From NCBI RefSeq assembly GCF_002154505.1, contig NZ_MUBM01000075.1, positions 1 to 41,745 on the forward strand: a stretch of 41,745 bases of DNA, in the 5' to 3' direction. Made by a program: the position numbers and the translations under genes. The stretch comes from Streptomyces carpinensis. Its GTDB lineage: Bacteria > Actinomycetota > Actinomycetes > Streptomycetales > Streptomycetaceae. The notes beneath the pieces are model-generated. The model did no database searches, had not been told where the DNA came from, and was given only the letters and a program-made list of their open reading frames with translations. Shown here one piece after another: positions 16,601-23,744 of this stretch (positions are counted from its first letter, which is position 1; the number at the start of each line of letters is the position of its first letter).

Positions 16601-18241
16601 GTGGCCGGACTGCGCCTGGGACCACTGCTGAGGTACGTCGACGACGCGTCCGCGACCGTCTGGGTCGAGGCGAGCCGCCCGTGCACCGCCGAGGTCCGCT
16701 GCCCCGGAGGTGCCGGCGGCACCGCCCGTACCTTCCAGATCGAGGGCCACCACTACGCCGTCGTCCCGGTGACCGGTCTGACGGCCGGCACGTCCGTGCC
16801 GTACGAGGTCCTGCTCGACGGCGTCCGTGTGTGGCCGCTGCCCGACTCCTTCTTCCCGCCCTCCGTCATCCACTCGCCCGCGACCGGCGACGGCCTCCGC
16901 GTCGCCCTGGGCTCCTGCCGCTGGGCCGCGCCCCCGGCGGACGGCAAGGACCCGGTCGGTCCCGACGCGCTGGACACGCTGGCCGCGCGGATCGCCGCCG
17001 ACCCCGAGGGCGAGCGCCCCGACGTGCTGCTGCTCCTCGGCGACCAGATCTACGCCGACGAGACCTCCGAGGCGACCCGGCGCCGGCTCGCCGCCCGCCG
17101 CGACCCGGCCGACCCCCCTGGCGGCGGGGTGGCGGACTACGAGGAGTACACCGGGCTCTACTACGAGTCCTGGCTCGACCCGGAGGTGCGCTGGCTGCTG
17201 TCCACCGTGCCCACCTGCATGATCTTCGACGACCACGACGTCATCGACGACTGGAACACCTCCGCCGCCTGGCTCGCCGACATGCGGGCCACCGACTGGT
17301 GGCGGGAGCGGCTGCTGAGCGGCCTGATGTCCTACTGGGTGCACCAGCACCTGGGCAATCTCTCCCCCGCCGAGCTGGCCGCCGATCCGCTCTACGCCGC
17401 CGTACGGACGGCCCCGGACGGCACCGTCGCCCTGCGCGCCTTCGCCGCCCGCGCCGAGGCCGACCCGGCCTCGGTGCGCTGGAGCTACCGCCGCGACTTC
17501 GGCCGGATACGGGTGCTGATGGTGGACTCGCGGGCGGCCCGGGTCCTGGACGAGGACGACCGGGCGATGCTCGATCCGCGGGAGGCGCGGTGGCTGCGGG
17601 ACCAGGTGCTCGCGGACCGCGGCTCCTGCGACCACCTCCTGATCGGCACCTCGCTGCCCTGGCTGCTGCCCCACCTCGTGCACGACGCCGAGGCGTGGGA
17701 CGCGGCGCTGTGCCGGGGCGAGCGGGGCCCGCGCTGGGCCCGGTTCGGGGAGTGGCTGCGGCGGCGCGCCGACCTGGAGCACTGGGCGGCGTTCCCGGCG
17801 TCCTTCGTGGCGGTGGCCGAACTGATCGCCGAGGCCGGGTCGGGCCCCGGGGCGCCCGCGACGATCTCCGTCCTGTCCGGCGACGTCCACCACGCCTACA
17901 TCGCCGAGCCCGCGTGGCGGTCCCGGCCCGTGAGCTCCCGGGTGGTGCAGCTCACCTGTTCCCCCGTGCACAACTCCGTGCCGCTGTCGATGCGGCTCGG
18001 CTTCCGCTTCGGCTGGAGCGCGCCGGCGCGGGCCCTGGGGCGCCTGGTCGCCCGGCACGGGCACTGTGTCGAGCCACCGGTCACCTGGCGGCGCACGGGC
18101 GGTCCCTGGTTCGGCAACCAGTTCATGACCCTCACGCTGCACGGTCGTTCAGCACGGTTGCGGCTGGAGCGGGCCCGGACGCAGGCAGCGGCCGGTGGGC
18201 GGGCGCGACTGGAGACGGTGACGGAACGCACAGTCCTCTAG
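16601..18241 (+). CDS. PhoD-family alkaline phosphatase/metallophosphoesterase
   Basis: 546 residues from GTG 16601. An N-terminal fibronectin-like PhoD_N region covers about residues 1-100. The metallophosphoesterase core then shows GSCRWA, LGDQIYADE (about 146-154), FDDHDVIDDWN (about 209-219) and SGDVHHAYIAEP (about 426-437), the metal ligands of PhoD-type Ca2+/Fe3+ phosphodiesterase-phosphomonoesterases. No Tat or Sec signal peptide is visible, unlike classical secreted PhoD, so this is the cytoplasmic-looking subgroup common in actinobacteria. Substrate is unknown; phosphodiesters are likely by family. The gene ends at a CTAGTGG/CCACTAG stem-loop that includes the stop codon. Confidence 0.9.
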   Translation: MAGLRLGPLLRYVDDASATVWVEASRPCTAEVRCPGGAGGTARTFQIEGHHYAVVPVTGLTAGTSVPYEVLLDGVRVWPLPDSFFPPSVIHSPATGDGLRVALGSCRWAAPPADGKDPVGPDALDTLAARIAADPEGERPDVLLLLGDQIYADETSEATRRRLAARRDPADPPGGGVADYEEYTGLYYESWLDPEVRWLLSTVPTCMIFDDHDVIDDWNTSAAWLADMRATDWWRERLLSGLMSYWVHQHLGNLSPAELAADPLYAAVRTAPDGTVALRAFAARAEADPASVRWSYRRDFGRIRVLMVDSRAARVLDEDDRAMLDPREARWLRDQVLADRGSCDHLLIGTSLPWLLPHLVHDAEAWDAALCRGERGPRWARFGEWLRRRADLEHWAAFPASFVAVAELIAEAGSGPGAPATISVLSGDVHHAYIAEPAWRSRPVSSRVVQLTCSPVHNSVPLSMRLGFRFGWSAPARALGRLVARHGHCVEPPVTWRRTGGPWFGNQFMTLTLHGRSARLRLERARTQAAAGGRARLETVTERTVL

Positions 18242-18263
18242 TGGGGCTCAAGTGGTCCACTAG
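18238..18263 (+). terminator. stem-loop at the end of the PhoD-family gene
   Basis: CTAGTGG (18238-18244) pairs perfectly with CCACTAG (18257-18263). The TAG stop (18239-18241) is inside the left arm. Confidence 0.55.
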
Positions 18264-18401
18264 GTGGCACACCCCGATATCCGCCTGATTGTCCGCGGCG
18301 CGACCCACCCCCACGTTTCCCCCATCCCATGACGTACCACTGCGAACCAAATCGCAGGTGGGGCCGCAGACGTGGCCAGATGTTGAACTTGCAAGCACTA
18401 A

Positions 18402-18415
18402 TTAGGGGGACCTAA
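18402..18415 (+). promoter_or_regulatory. candidate operator upstream of the DoxX gene
   Basis: TTAGG (18402-18406) and CCTAA (18411-18415) form an inverted repeat with a 4-base spacer, 71 bases before the start codon and just downstream of TTGAAC (18383-18388), a possible -35. It resembles one part of the DmdR/IdeR iron box but lacks the outer arms. Confidence 0.4.
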
Positions 18416-18486
18416 CCTGGTTCGGCTGTTCGAACGTTTCCGCCGGCCGCCACCCCCACGACCGGCCCGCTCGAAGGAGACCCCCC

Positions 18487-18948
18487 ATGACCGGTCTGAC
18501 CGGACGCCTCAACTCCACACAGCCCTACTTCCTCGGCCTGTTCCGCATCGTCGTGGGCCTGTTGTTCGCGTGCCACGGTGCCGCCTCGCTGTTCGGTGTG
18601 CTCGGCGGGGCGATGGGCACCCACGGCAGCACGATCCCGGCCGGCACCTGGCCGGGCTGGTACGCGGCGGTGATCCAGCTGGCCGGCGGCGCCTTCGTCC
18701 TGCTCGGTCTGGGCACCCGCCCCGCCGCGCTCATCGCCTCCGGCTCGATGGCGTACGCGTACTTCGACGTCCACCAGAAGGCGGCGCTGTGGCCGATCGA
18801 GAACGGCGGCGAGGCGTCGGCGATGTTCTGCTGGGCCTTCCTGCTGCTGGTCTTCACCGGCTCCGGCGCGTTCGCCCTGGACGGGCTCCTCACCCGGCGC
18901 TGGGCGCAGCGGCCCACGGCCGAGCAGACGTCGGTCGTCACGGCCTGA
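18487..18948 (+). CDS. DoxX-family membrane protein
   Basis: 153 residues from ATG 18487, with GAAGGAGA at good spacing. Four hydrophobic helices with the DoxX pattern: LFRIVVGLLFACHGAASLFG in helix 1, GWYAAVIQLAGGAFVLLGLGTR in helix 2, a third helix SGSMAYAYFDVH, and the final FCWAFLLLVFTGSGAFALDG. DoxX/DoxD-like proteins are small membrane subunits linked to redox and oxidative-stress functions in several bacteria, for example with SodA and SseA in mycobacteria; the exact role here is unknown. It is followed by a strong stem-loop, so it is probably transcribed alone from the promoter with the TTAGG/CCTAA repeat. Confidence 0.88.
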   Translation: MTGLTGRLNSTQPYFLGLFRIVVGLLFACHGAASLFGVLGGAMGTHGSTIPAGTWPGWYAAVIQLAGGAFVLLGLGTRPAALIASGSMAYAYFDVHQKAALWPIENGGEASAMFCWAFLLLVFTGSGAFALDGLLTRRWAQRPTAEQTSVVTA

Positions 18949-18951
18949 CGG

Positions 18952-18991
18952 CCGACGCCCCGACCACCTGACGGCAACGCTCTGGCGTCGG
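18952..18991 (+). terminator. stem-loop terminator after the DoxX gene
   Basis: CCGACGCC (18952-18959) pairs perfectly with GGCGTCGG (18984-18991). Flanking GACGG/GGCC bases give weaker extension. Confidence 0.6.
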
Positions 18992-19048
18992 ACGGCCGGT
19001 GGACGGGGCCGGTGGGCGCCCGACGCACGGCCGGTGGGCGGCCGTTTC

Positions 19049-19065
19049 GACACCTTTCAGGTGTC
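19049..19065. promoter_or_regulatory. 17-base palindrome upstream of the DedA gene
   Basis: GACACCT-TTC-AGGTGTC is a perfect inverted repeat (arms 19049-19055 and 19059-19065), about 140 bases before the chosen DedA start and close to TATGAA (19069-19074). It could be a repressor operator. A role as a short hairpin is also possible. Confidence 0.4.
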
Positions 19066-19205
19066 CCTATGAACACATGAGCCCCCGACGACCCCTCTGT
19101 CACACCTGCGGCGTACGCTGTATGGCTGTTCATCGGCCGCCCCTGCCGCTCCCCCGCGACGTCGCGGCACGGTCCGGTTCCCGGGGGGAGTACAGGGAGT
19201 TTTCG

Positions 19206-19841
19206 GTGCTGGAGAGTGTGGCGAGGGCGGGGTCATTCACCGGCACTCCATGGGTCTATGGAGTGGTGGCCCTGTCGGTGCTGCTCGACGTCTTCCTGCC
19301 CGTGCTGCCCAGCGGCGTCCTGATCGTCACGGCGGCCACGGCGGCCGCCGCCGGTTCGGGCGCCGCCACGGGGCAGGTCCCGCAGAACGTGCCCGACATC
19401 CTGGCACTGACGCTGTGCGCGGCGACGGCGTCGGTGCTGGGCGATCTCGTCGCCTACCGGCTGGCCTGGCGCGGTGGCGAGCGGCTGGACCGTGCGATCG
19501 CCCGTTCCCGCCGGCTCAGCTCGGCGCAGGAACGACTCGGCGCGGCCCTGTCCCGGGGCGGCGGCGCGCTGGTCGTCATCGCCCGGTTCGCCCCGGCCGG
19601 CCGCTCGGTGGTCTCCTTCAGCGCCGGGGCGGCCCATCGCCGCGTCCGGGAGTTCCTCCCCTGGTCCGCCCTCGCCGGTCTGTCCTGGGCCACCTACAGC
19701 GTCGCTCTCGGCTACCTGGGCACGCGCTGGCTCGGCGCCGCCTGGCTGGCGACGGGCGTGTCCGTGGCGGCCCTGTTCGCGGCGGGCGCGGCGGCGGCCT
19801 ACCTGATGCGCAGGACTCCGGAGCACCCGGAGGCCTCCTAG
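19206..19841 (+). CDS. DedA/SNARE-associated (VTT-domain) membrane protein
   Basis: 211 residues from GTG 19206, chosen because GGGAG lies 6 bases upstream; the frame is open further back but that part is low quality. The VTT domain shows an entry helix (VVALSVLLDVFLPVLPSG), ATASVLGDLVAYRLAWRGGE and the conserved RFAPAGRSVVSFSAGAAH re-entrant segment with its functional Arg, followed by the last two helices. DedA-family proteins act in undecaprenyl-phosphate or phospholipid flipping and envelope homeostasis. Here the usual acidic residue in the first re-entrant loop is not obvious: the segment reads LLDVFLPVLPSG with Asp only at the helix start. It converges on the DUF2277 gene across a 26-base gap. 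Confidence 0.85.
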   Translation: MLESVARAGSFTGTPWVYGVVALSVLLDVFLPVLPSGVLIVTAATAAAAGSGAATGQVPQNVPDILALTLCAATASVLGDLVAYRLAWRGGERLDRAIARSRRLSSAQERLGAALSRGGGALVVIARFAPAGRSVVSFSAGAAHRRVREFLPWSALAGLSWATYSVALGYLGTRWLGAAWLATGVSVAALFAAGAAAAYLMRRTPEHPEAS

Positions 19842-19867
19842 GTCCTGTCGTCCGCCGCCCGGCAGTG

Positions 19868-20098
19868 TCACCCGGCCTTCCGCGCCGCCTGGCCCCGCAC
19901 CTCCAGCCCCGCCAGCAACTCCTCCGTCGCCGCCGCGATCGTCTCGACCGCGTGGTCGAAGACCTCCCGGTTGTGCGCGGCCGGCGCACGGAACCCCGAG
20001 ACCTTCCGCACGAACTGCAGCGCGGCGGCCCGGATCTCCTCCTGCGTCGCCTCCTCGGGCAACACGGGCGGGCGCAGCGTCTTGATACTCCGGCACAT
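19868..20098 (-). CDS. DUF2277 protein
   Basis: 76 residues from ATG 20098 (AGGAG about 11 bases upstream). The start MCRSIKTLRPP and the RFVRK-like helix ending in KVSGFRAP-AAHNREVFD are hallmarks of DUF2277, a small cytoplasmic domain that is conserved in actinobacteria and some other bacteria. It is predicted to be mostly helical. No function is known to me. It is divergent from the MBL-fold gene across 171 bases. Confidence 0.9.
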   Translation of the reverse strand: MCRSIKTLRPPVLPEEATQEEIRAAALQFVRKVSGFRAPAAHNREVFDHAVETIAAATEELLAGLEVRGQAARKAG

Positions 20099-20269
20099 GA
20101 ATCCAGTGTCTCCTGTCCGTGTTCCGTGTCCGACGTGTTCGCGGTTCTGTGTCCGCCGCCCCGCGTCCGGGGCGCCCCGTCCGTCGTTCCTGACCGGTGC
20201 CGCTGTTCCGGCCGTCCCGCGGGACCTCACGGAGGGAATAGCTCCGGTCCGCCTCCGCTTGCACCGGCC

Positions 20270-21040
20270 ATGACCACCGTGGAGATCACCTACGTCGGCG
20301 GCCCGACCGCTGTCATCGAGCTCGCCGGCCTGCGCCTGCTCACCGACCCCACCTTCGACGCCCCCGGCGCCTACCCGATCGGCTCGCGTGAGCTGACCAA
20401 GACCACCGGCCCGGCCCGTCGGCCGGGCGACATCGGCCCGGTCGACGCGGTGCTGCTCTCCCACGACCAGCACCCGGACAACCTCGACACCTCCGGTCGC
20501 GCCCATCTCACGACCGCTCCCCTCGCCCTCTCCACGCCGTCCGCCGAGGCCCGACTGGGCGCGCCCGTCCGCGCGCTCGCCCCCTGGGAGCGCACCGAAC
20601 TGCCCCGCCCCGGCGGCGGGGTCCTCCACGTCACCGCCGTCCCGGCCCTGCACGGTCCCGTGGGCTCCGAAGCCCTCGTCGGCGAGGTGACCGGCTTCGT
20701 CCTCTCCGGCGAGAGCCTGCCCAGGGTCTACGTCAGCGGCGACAACGCCTCCCTGGACCTGGTCCGCGAGATCGCCCGCCGCGAGGGTCCGATCGACATC
20801 GCCGTGCTCTTCGCGGGCGCCGCGCGCACCTCTCTGGTCCCGGACGCCCCGCTGACCCTCACCAGCGCGCAGGCCGCCGAGGCCGCCCGGATCCTCGGCG
20901 CCCGTCATGTCGTACCGCTGCACTTCGAGCACTGGGCGCACTTCACCGAGGACGGCGCCACCCTGACCAAGGCGTTCGCCGAGGCGGGACTCACCGAGCG
21001 GCTGCACCTGCTCGCCCCCGGCGCCTCCGTCCGCCTGTGA
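20270..21040 (+). CDS. MBL-fold metallo-hydrolase (UlaG-like)
   Basis: 256 residues from ATG 20270; the ribosome-binding site is weak. The chain starts as a beta-lactamase_B_2 protein: ITYVGGPTAVIELAGLRLLTDPTFD. The metal motif reads SHDQHPDNLD instead of HxHxDH, so the second His is replaced by Gln with the next His kept. Later ligand positions are ALHGP, YVSGDNA and VVPLHFEHWAHF. It is a probable cytoplasmic hydrolase of the group that includes L-ascorbate-6-phosphate lactonase UlaG and phospholipase-like enzymes, with one metal site perhaps altered. I recall the SHDQH form in other Streptomyces proteins, so this may be a subfamily trait. Substrate unknown. Confidence 0.88.
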   Translation: MTTVEITYVGGPTAVIELAGLRLLTDPTFDAPGAYPIGSRELTKTTGPARRPGDIGPVDAVLLSHDQHPDNLDTSGRAHLTTAPLALSTPSAEARLGAPVRALAPWERTELPRPGGGVLHVTAVPALHGPVGSEALVGEVTGFVLSGESLPRVYVSGDNASLDLVREIARREGPIDIAVLFAGAARTSLVPDAPLTLTSAQAAEAARILGARHVVPLHFEHWAHFTEDGATLTKAFAEAGLTERLHLLAPGASVRL

Positions 21041-21211
21041 CGGACGGACTGTGACGCACGGCCCGCGCGGCGCGGCGCGAGACGCGCGGCACGGGCCCCG
21101 GAGGCGGTGCGCATGGTCCGGTCCACGGCCCGGACGCCACGGATCACGGAGGCCGGCCGACATCCGCGCCCCCTCGGACCGATGGCCCGGACCCCTCACG
21201 ACGGCGGCCAC

Positions 21212-21766
21212 TCACTCGGAGGCCAGGTCGATCCGCCAGTCGTTCGACGTGATCCAGTGTCCCTTCGGGTACTCGAAGTTCACCGGCCCGAGCAGGGTGA
21301 ACCCGGCTCTGCGGCACACCGCGTTCGAGGCGGCGTGTCCCACGCTCGGATACGCGTGCAGATGCCGGTGGCGGCCGGCGGCCCGTGCCTCGGCCACGAC
21401 GGCCCGCGCCGCCGGCGCCGCCAGTCCCCGTCCCTGGAACGCGGGCGACACCCCCCACCCGGTCTCCCAGACCGTGGCGTCCGGCCACCGCCGCTCCCAG
21501 AACCCGATCGCGCCCACGGTCTCCCCGCCGTCCGCCAGCACCACCCGGTACATCCGGCCCGACGCCGGTTCCAGATAGCGCCGGTGCCGGGCGATGAGCT
21601 GCTCCTCGCTCTCCGGGCCGCCCAGGTGCGCGGTCATCTCCGGGCTGTTGTGCAGCCGCAGCAGCCAGAAGTCGTCCTCGCTCCAGGGCTCCAGCCGTAC
21701 CGCCGTGCCGCCCGCCTCGTCCATCACGCCACCCGCCTCGTCCACTTCGTGTCCCGCCTCCTCCAT
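21212..21766 (-). CDS. GNAT-family acetyltransferase (RimJ/RimL-like)
   Basis: 184 residues from ATG 21766; an ATG at 21724 is a realistic alternative because the first 15 residues are three EAG-containing repeats (EEAGHEV, DEAGGVM, DEAGG). The core is a GNAT fold: LEPWSEDDFWLLRLHNSPEMTAHLGG at the start, VGAIGFWER and then the acetyl-CoA loop ETGWGVSPAFQGRGLAAPAA. SNAVCRRAGFTLLGPVNFEYP ends the domain with the conserved N-x-x-x-x-x-x-A-G-F pattern of RimJ/RimL-type enzymes. It probably acetylates an amine on a small molecule or protein N-terminus. It is divergent from the next gene. Confidence 0.85.
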   Translation of the reverse strand: MEEAGHEVDEAGGVMDEAGGTAVRLEPWSEDDFWLLRLHNSPEMTAHLGGPESEEQLIARHRRYLEPASGRMYRVVLADGGETVGAIGFWERRWPDATVWETGWGVSPAFQGRGLAAPAARAVVAEARAAGRHRHLHAYPSVGHAASNAVCRRAGFTLLGPVNFEYPKGHWITSNDWRIDLASE

Positions 21767-21882
21767 TCCGTCACCGTAGGGCAGGGGTCTGACAACGGGC
21801 GGTCCACGGCGGGCACGTATCGAACACATGAGCCCACCGAAGCAGGTCGCGACCCGAAATCGAACAGGCGTAGCATTGCGCC

Positions 21883-22233
21883 GTGGCTACGCCCTATGAC
21901 TTCCCGAGTGACCTCCTGGCCGGCCAGGAGGAGCTGCATCAGGTCCGGGTCGAGCTCTCGGCCCTGCTCAAACGGCTGCCCTGGTCGGTCGAGCCGCTCG
22001 ACGGGTTCAGTGACGACGGCGGCTGGCGCAGGGTGGTGCGCCCGGCCTCCCCTGGCTGGACGGACGACGAGCAGGCCGAGGTCGAAAAGCTCCGGCGACG
22101 GGAGCACGAACTCGCCGTGTTCGTCACCACCCACCGATACTGGTCCGAGTTCACCGGAGCGGACCGCATCGACGCCCGCAGCCGGCTCAAGCACGCCCAC
22201 GAGGCCCCGGAGAGCGAGAACGAGGACGCATGA
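21883..22233 (+). CDS. small hypothetical protein translationally coupled to DUF952
   Basis: 116 residues from GTG 21883. No family recognised. The chain begins ATPYDFPSDLLAGQEELHQVRVELSALLKRLPW and contains WTDDEQAEVEKLRRREHELAVFVTTHRYW, suggesting two or three amphipathic helices in a small acidic cytoplasmic protein. Its TGA stop overlaps the ATG of the DUF952 gene (ATGA at 22230-22233), a sign of translational coupling and shared function. TAGCAT (21871-21876) ends 6 bases before the GTG, so a leaderless transcript is possible; no Shine-Dalgarno sequence is visible. Confidence 0.8.
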   Translation: MATPYDFPSDLLAGQEELHQVRVELSALLKRLPWSVEPLDGFSDDGGWRRVVRPASPGWTDDEQAEVEKLRRREHELAVFVTTHRYWSEFTGADRIDARSRLKHAHEAPESENEDA

Positions 22234-22618
22234 TCTACCACGTCGTACCGCTCGCCGAGTGGCAGGCCGCTCCCGACCGACCGTACGCGCCCGCCTCCCT
22301 CGCCGAGGACGGTTTCGTGCACTGCTCCCCGGACGAGGAGACGACGCTGGCCGTCGTCAACGCCTTCTACCGGACCGCGCCCCGGCCGCTGCTCGCGCTG
22401 GTGATCGACGAGGAGCGGCTCACCGCCCGTCTGGAGTGGGAGCCGGCCGCGCCCGCCCCGCCGCCCGGCGTGGCCGGGAACATCGCGTTTCCGCATGTGT
22501 TCGGGCCGCTGAACCGCGACGCGGTGACGCGGACCCTGGAGGTCCGGTTCGACGACGGAGGGCGGGCAACCGGTTTGCGGGACAGTCCCCCTCGCAGGGT
22601 AGGCTGTCCACTCGTCCC

Positions 22619-22628
<10 letters not shown>
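22230..22628 (+). CDS. DUF952 protein
   Basis: 132 residues from ATG 22230. DUF952 features: IYHVVPLAEWQAAP at the start, SLAEDGFVHCSPDEE, then LLALVIDEERLTARLEWEP and FPHVFGPLNRDAV. This small single-domain family is widespread and of unknown biochemical function; its fold is related to RNA 2'-phosphotransferase/ADP-ribosyltransferase-like proteins in some analyses, which I cannot test here. The last 20 or so residues (after FDDGG) look non-conserved. They read over the promoter of the tRNA-Val gene, and the TAG stop at 22626-22628 lies 10 bases inside that tRNA. Confidence 0.85.
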
Positions 22629-22693
<65 letters not shown>

Positions 22694-22709
22694 GTCGCAG
22701 GACGAACGC

Positions 22710-22748
22710 AAGGCCCGGATCCCCCAGGTTTCCCCGGATCCGGGCCTT
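22710..22748 (+). terminator. terminator of tRNA-Val
   Basis: AAGGCCCGGATCC (22710-22722) pairs perfectly with GGATCCGGGCCTT (22736-22748), a 13-base stem 17 bases after the tRNA. Confidence 0.85.
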
Positions 22749-22899
22749 CGTCGTGTCACGGACCGGGTCCCGCACCGGCCTGCTACGGGGGTTTTCCCCA
22801 CCCCGGACCCGGCAGTGTGCCGGATTCTCCGCCGGTGCGCGCCTCCCTAGGCTCTTCAGAGATCAAGCAGCTCGTCGTCCGTACCGGGGGAGATCCGTC

Positions 22900-23670
22900 A
22901 TGACCCGTCCCGTTCCCGTCCGTGCCGCCGCCGTCACCGGTGTCGTCGCGGCCCTGCTCGCAACGGCCACCGCCTGCGGCGCCTCCGCCGACGACGACAA
23001 GCATCCCGACCACCGCTCCTTCGCCCTGCACGGGCACACCCTGACCGTCGACTCCGACGACTCGGCGCTGGAGATCGTCGCCGCCGACGGCAACAAGGCG
23101 GGAGTCGTGCAGGTCACCCGGTGGTTCCAGGGATCGGTGGCCGTCGGGGGCACCCCCAGGGTGACCTGGTCCATGAAGGACGACCGGCTGGTGCTGCGGA
23201 TGAAGTGCTCCGGGATCGTCGCCGACTGCTCCGCCAGGCACCGCATCGAGGTGCCGCGCGGGATCACCGTGAAGGTCGAGGACGGGGACGGCAGCGTGCG
23301 GGCGCACGGGTTCAAGGACGCGCTGAGCATCCGTACCTCCGACGGGTCCGTGCACGTCACCGACTCCACCGGTCCGCTGGAGCTGCGCTCCGGCGACGGT
23401 TCCGTGCGCGCGGAGGTGTCCTCGCGCCGGGTGCGGGCCACCACCGGTGACGGCTCGGTCCACCTCCAACTCGGCGCCGTGCCGGACCTCGTGGACTCGC
23501 GTTCCTCCGACGGCTCCGTCAGCATCGCGCTGCCCCGCGCCGCGTACCGGGTGACGACGAAGACCGGCGACGGCTCCGTCCACGTCTCGGTGCCCCGCGA
23601 CGACTCCAGCTCCCACGTGGTGTCCGCGCGCACCGCGGACGGGAGCGTTTCGGTGCGTACGGCGAACTGA
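22900..23670 (+). CDS. DUF4097-family secreted lipoprotein with DGSV repeats
   Basis: 256 residues from ATG 22900, with GGGGGAG 7 bases upstream. An N-terminal hydrophobic helix leads to ATATACGAS with Cys26, a probable lipid-attachment site. After an Asp/His-rich spacer comes a right-handed beta-helix-like domain. Its second half has seven DGSV motifs about 20 residues apart (DGDGSVRA, TSDGSVHV, SGDGSVRA, TGDGSVHL, SSDGSVSI, TGDGSVHV, TADGSVSV). DUF4097 proteins are putative adhesins or sensor partners on the cell surface; no function is established. Its own promoter must lie in the 150 bases after the tRNA terminator. Confidence 0.88.
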   Translation: MTRPVPVRAAAVTGVVAALLATATACGASADDDKHPDHRSFALHGHTLTVDSDDSALEIVAADGNKAGVVQVTRWFQGSVAVGGTPRVTWSMKDDRLVLRMKCSGIVADCSARHRIEVPRGITVKVEDGDGSVRAHGFKDALSIRTSDGSVHVTDSTGPLELRSGDGSVRAEVSSRRVRATTGDGSVHLQLGAVPDLVDSRSSDGSVSIALPRAAYRVTTKTGDGSVHVSVPRDDSSSHVVSARTADGSVSVRTAN

Positions 23671-23744
23671 TGGGCCGGTGTGTTCGTCCTGTACAGGTGG
23701 GAGAATGATTCCACGCAGGGCGGACCACAGCACGGGAGAGGGAT

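Noticed and set aside
18402..18415. Iron box (DmdR/IdeR) upstream of DoxX
   Set aside because: TTAGG and CCTAA are present but with a 4-base gap; about 11 of 19 consensus positions match, so it was reported only as a generic inverted repeat.
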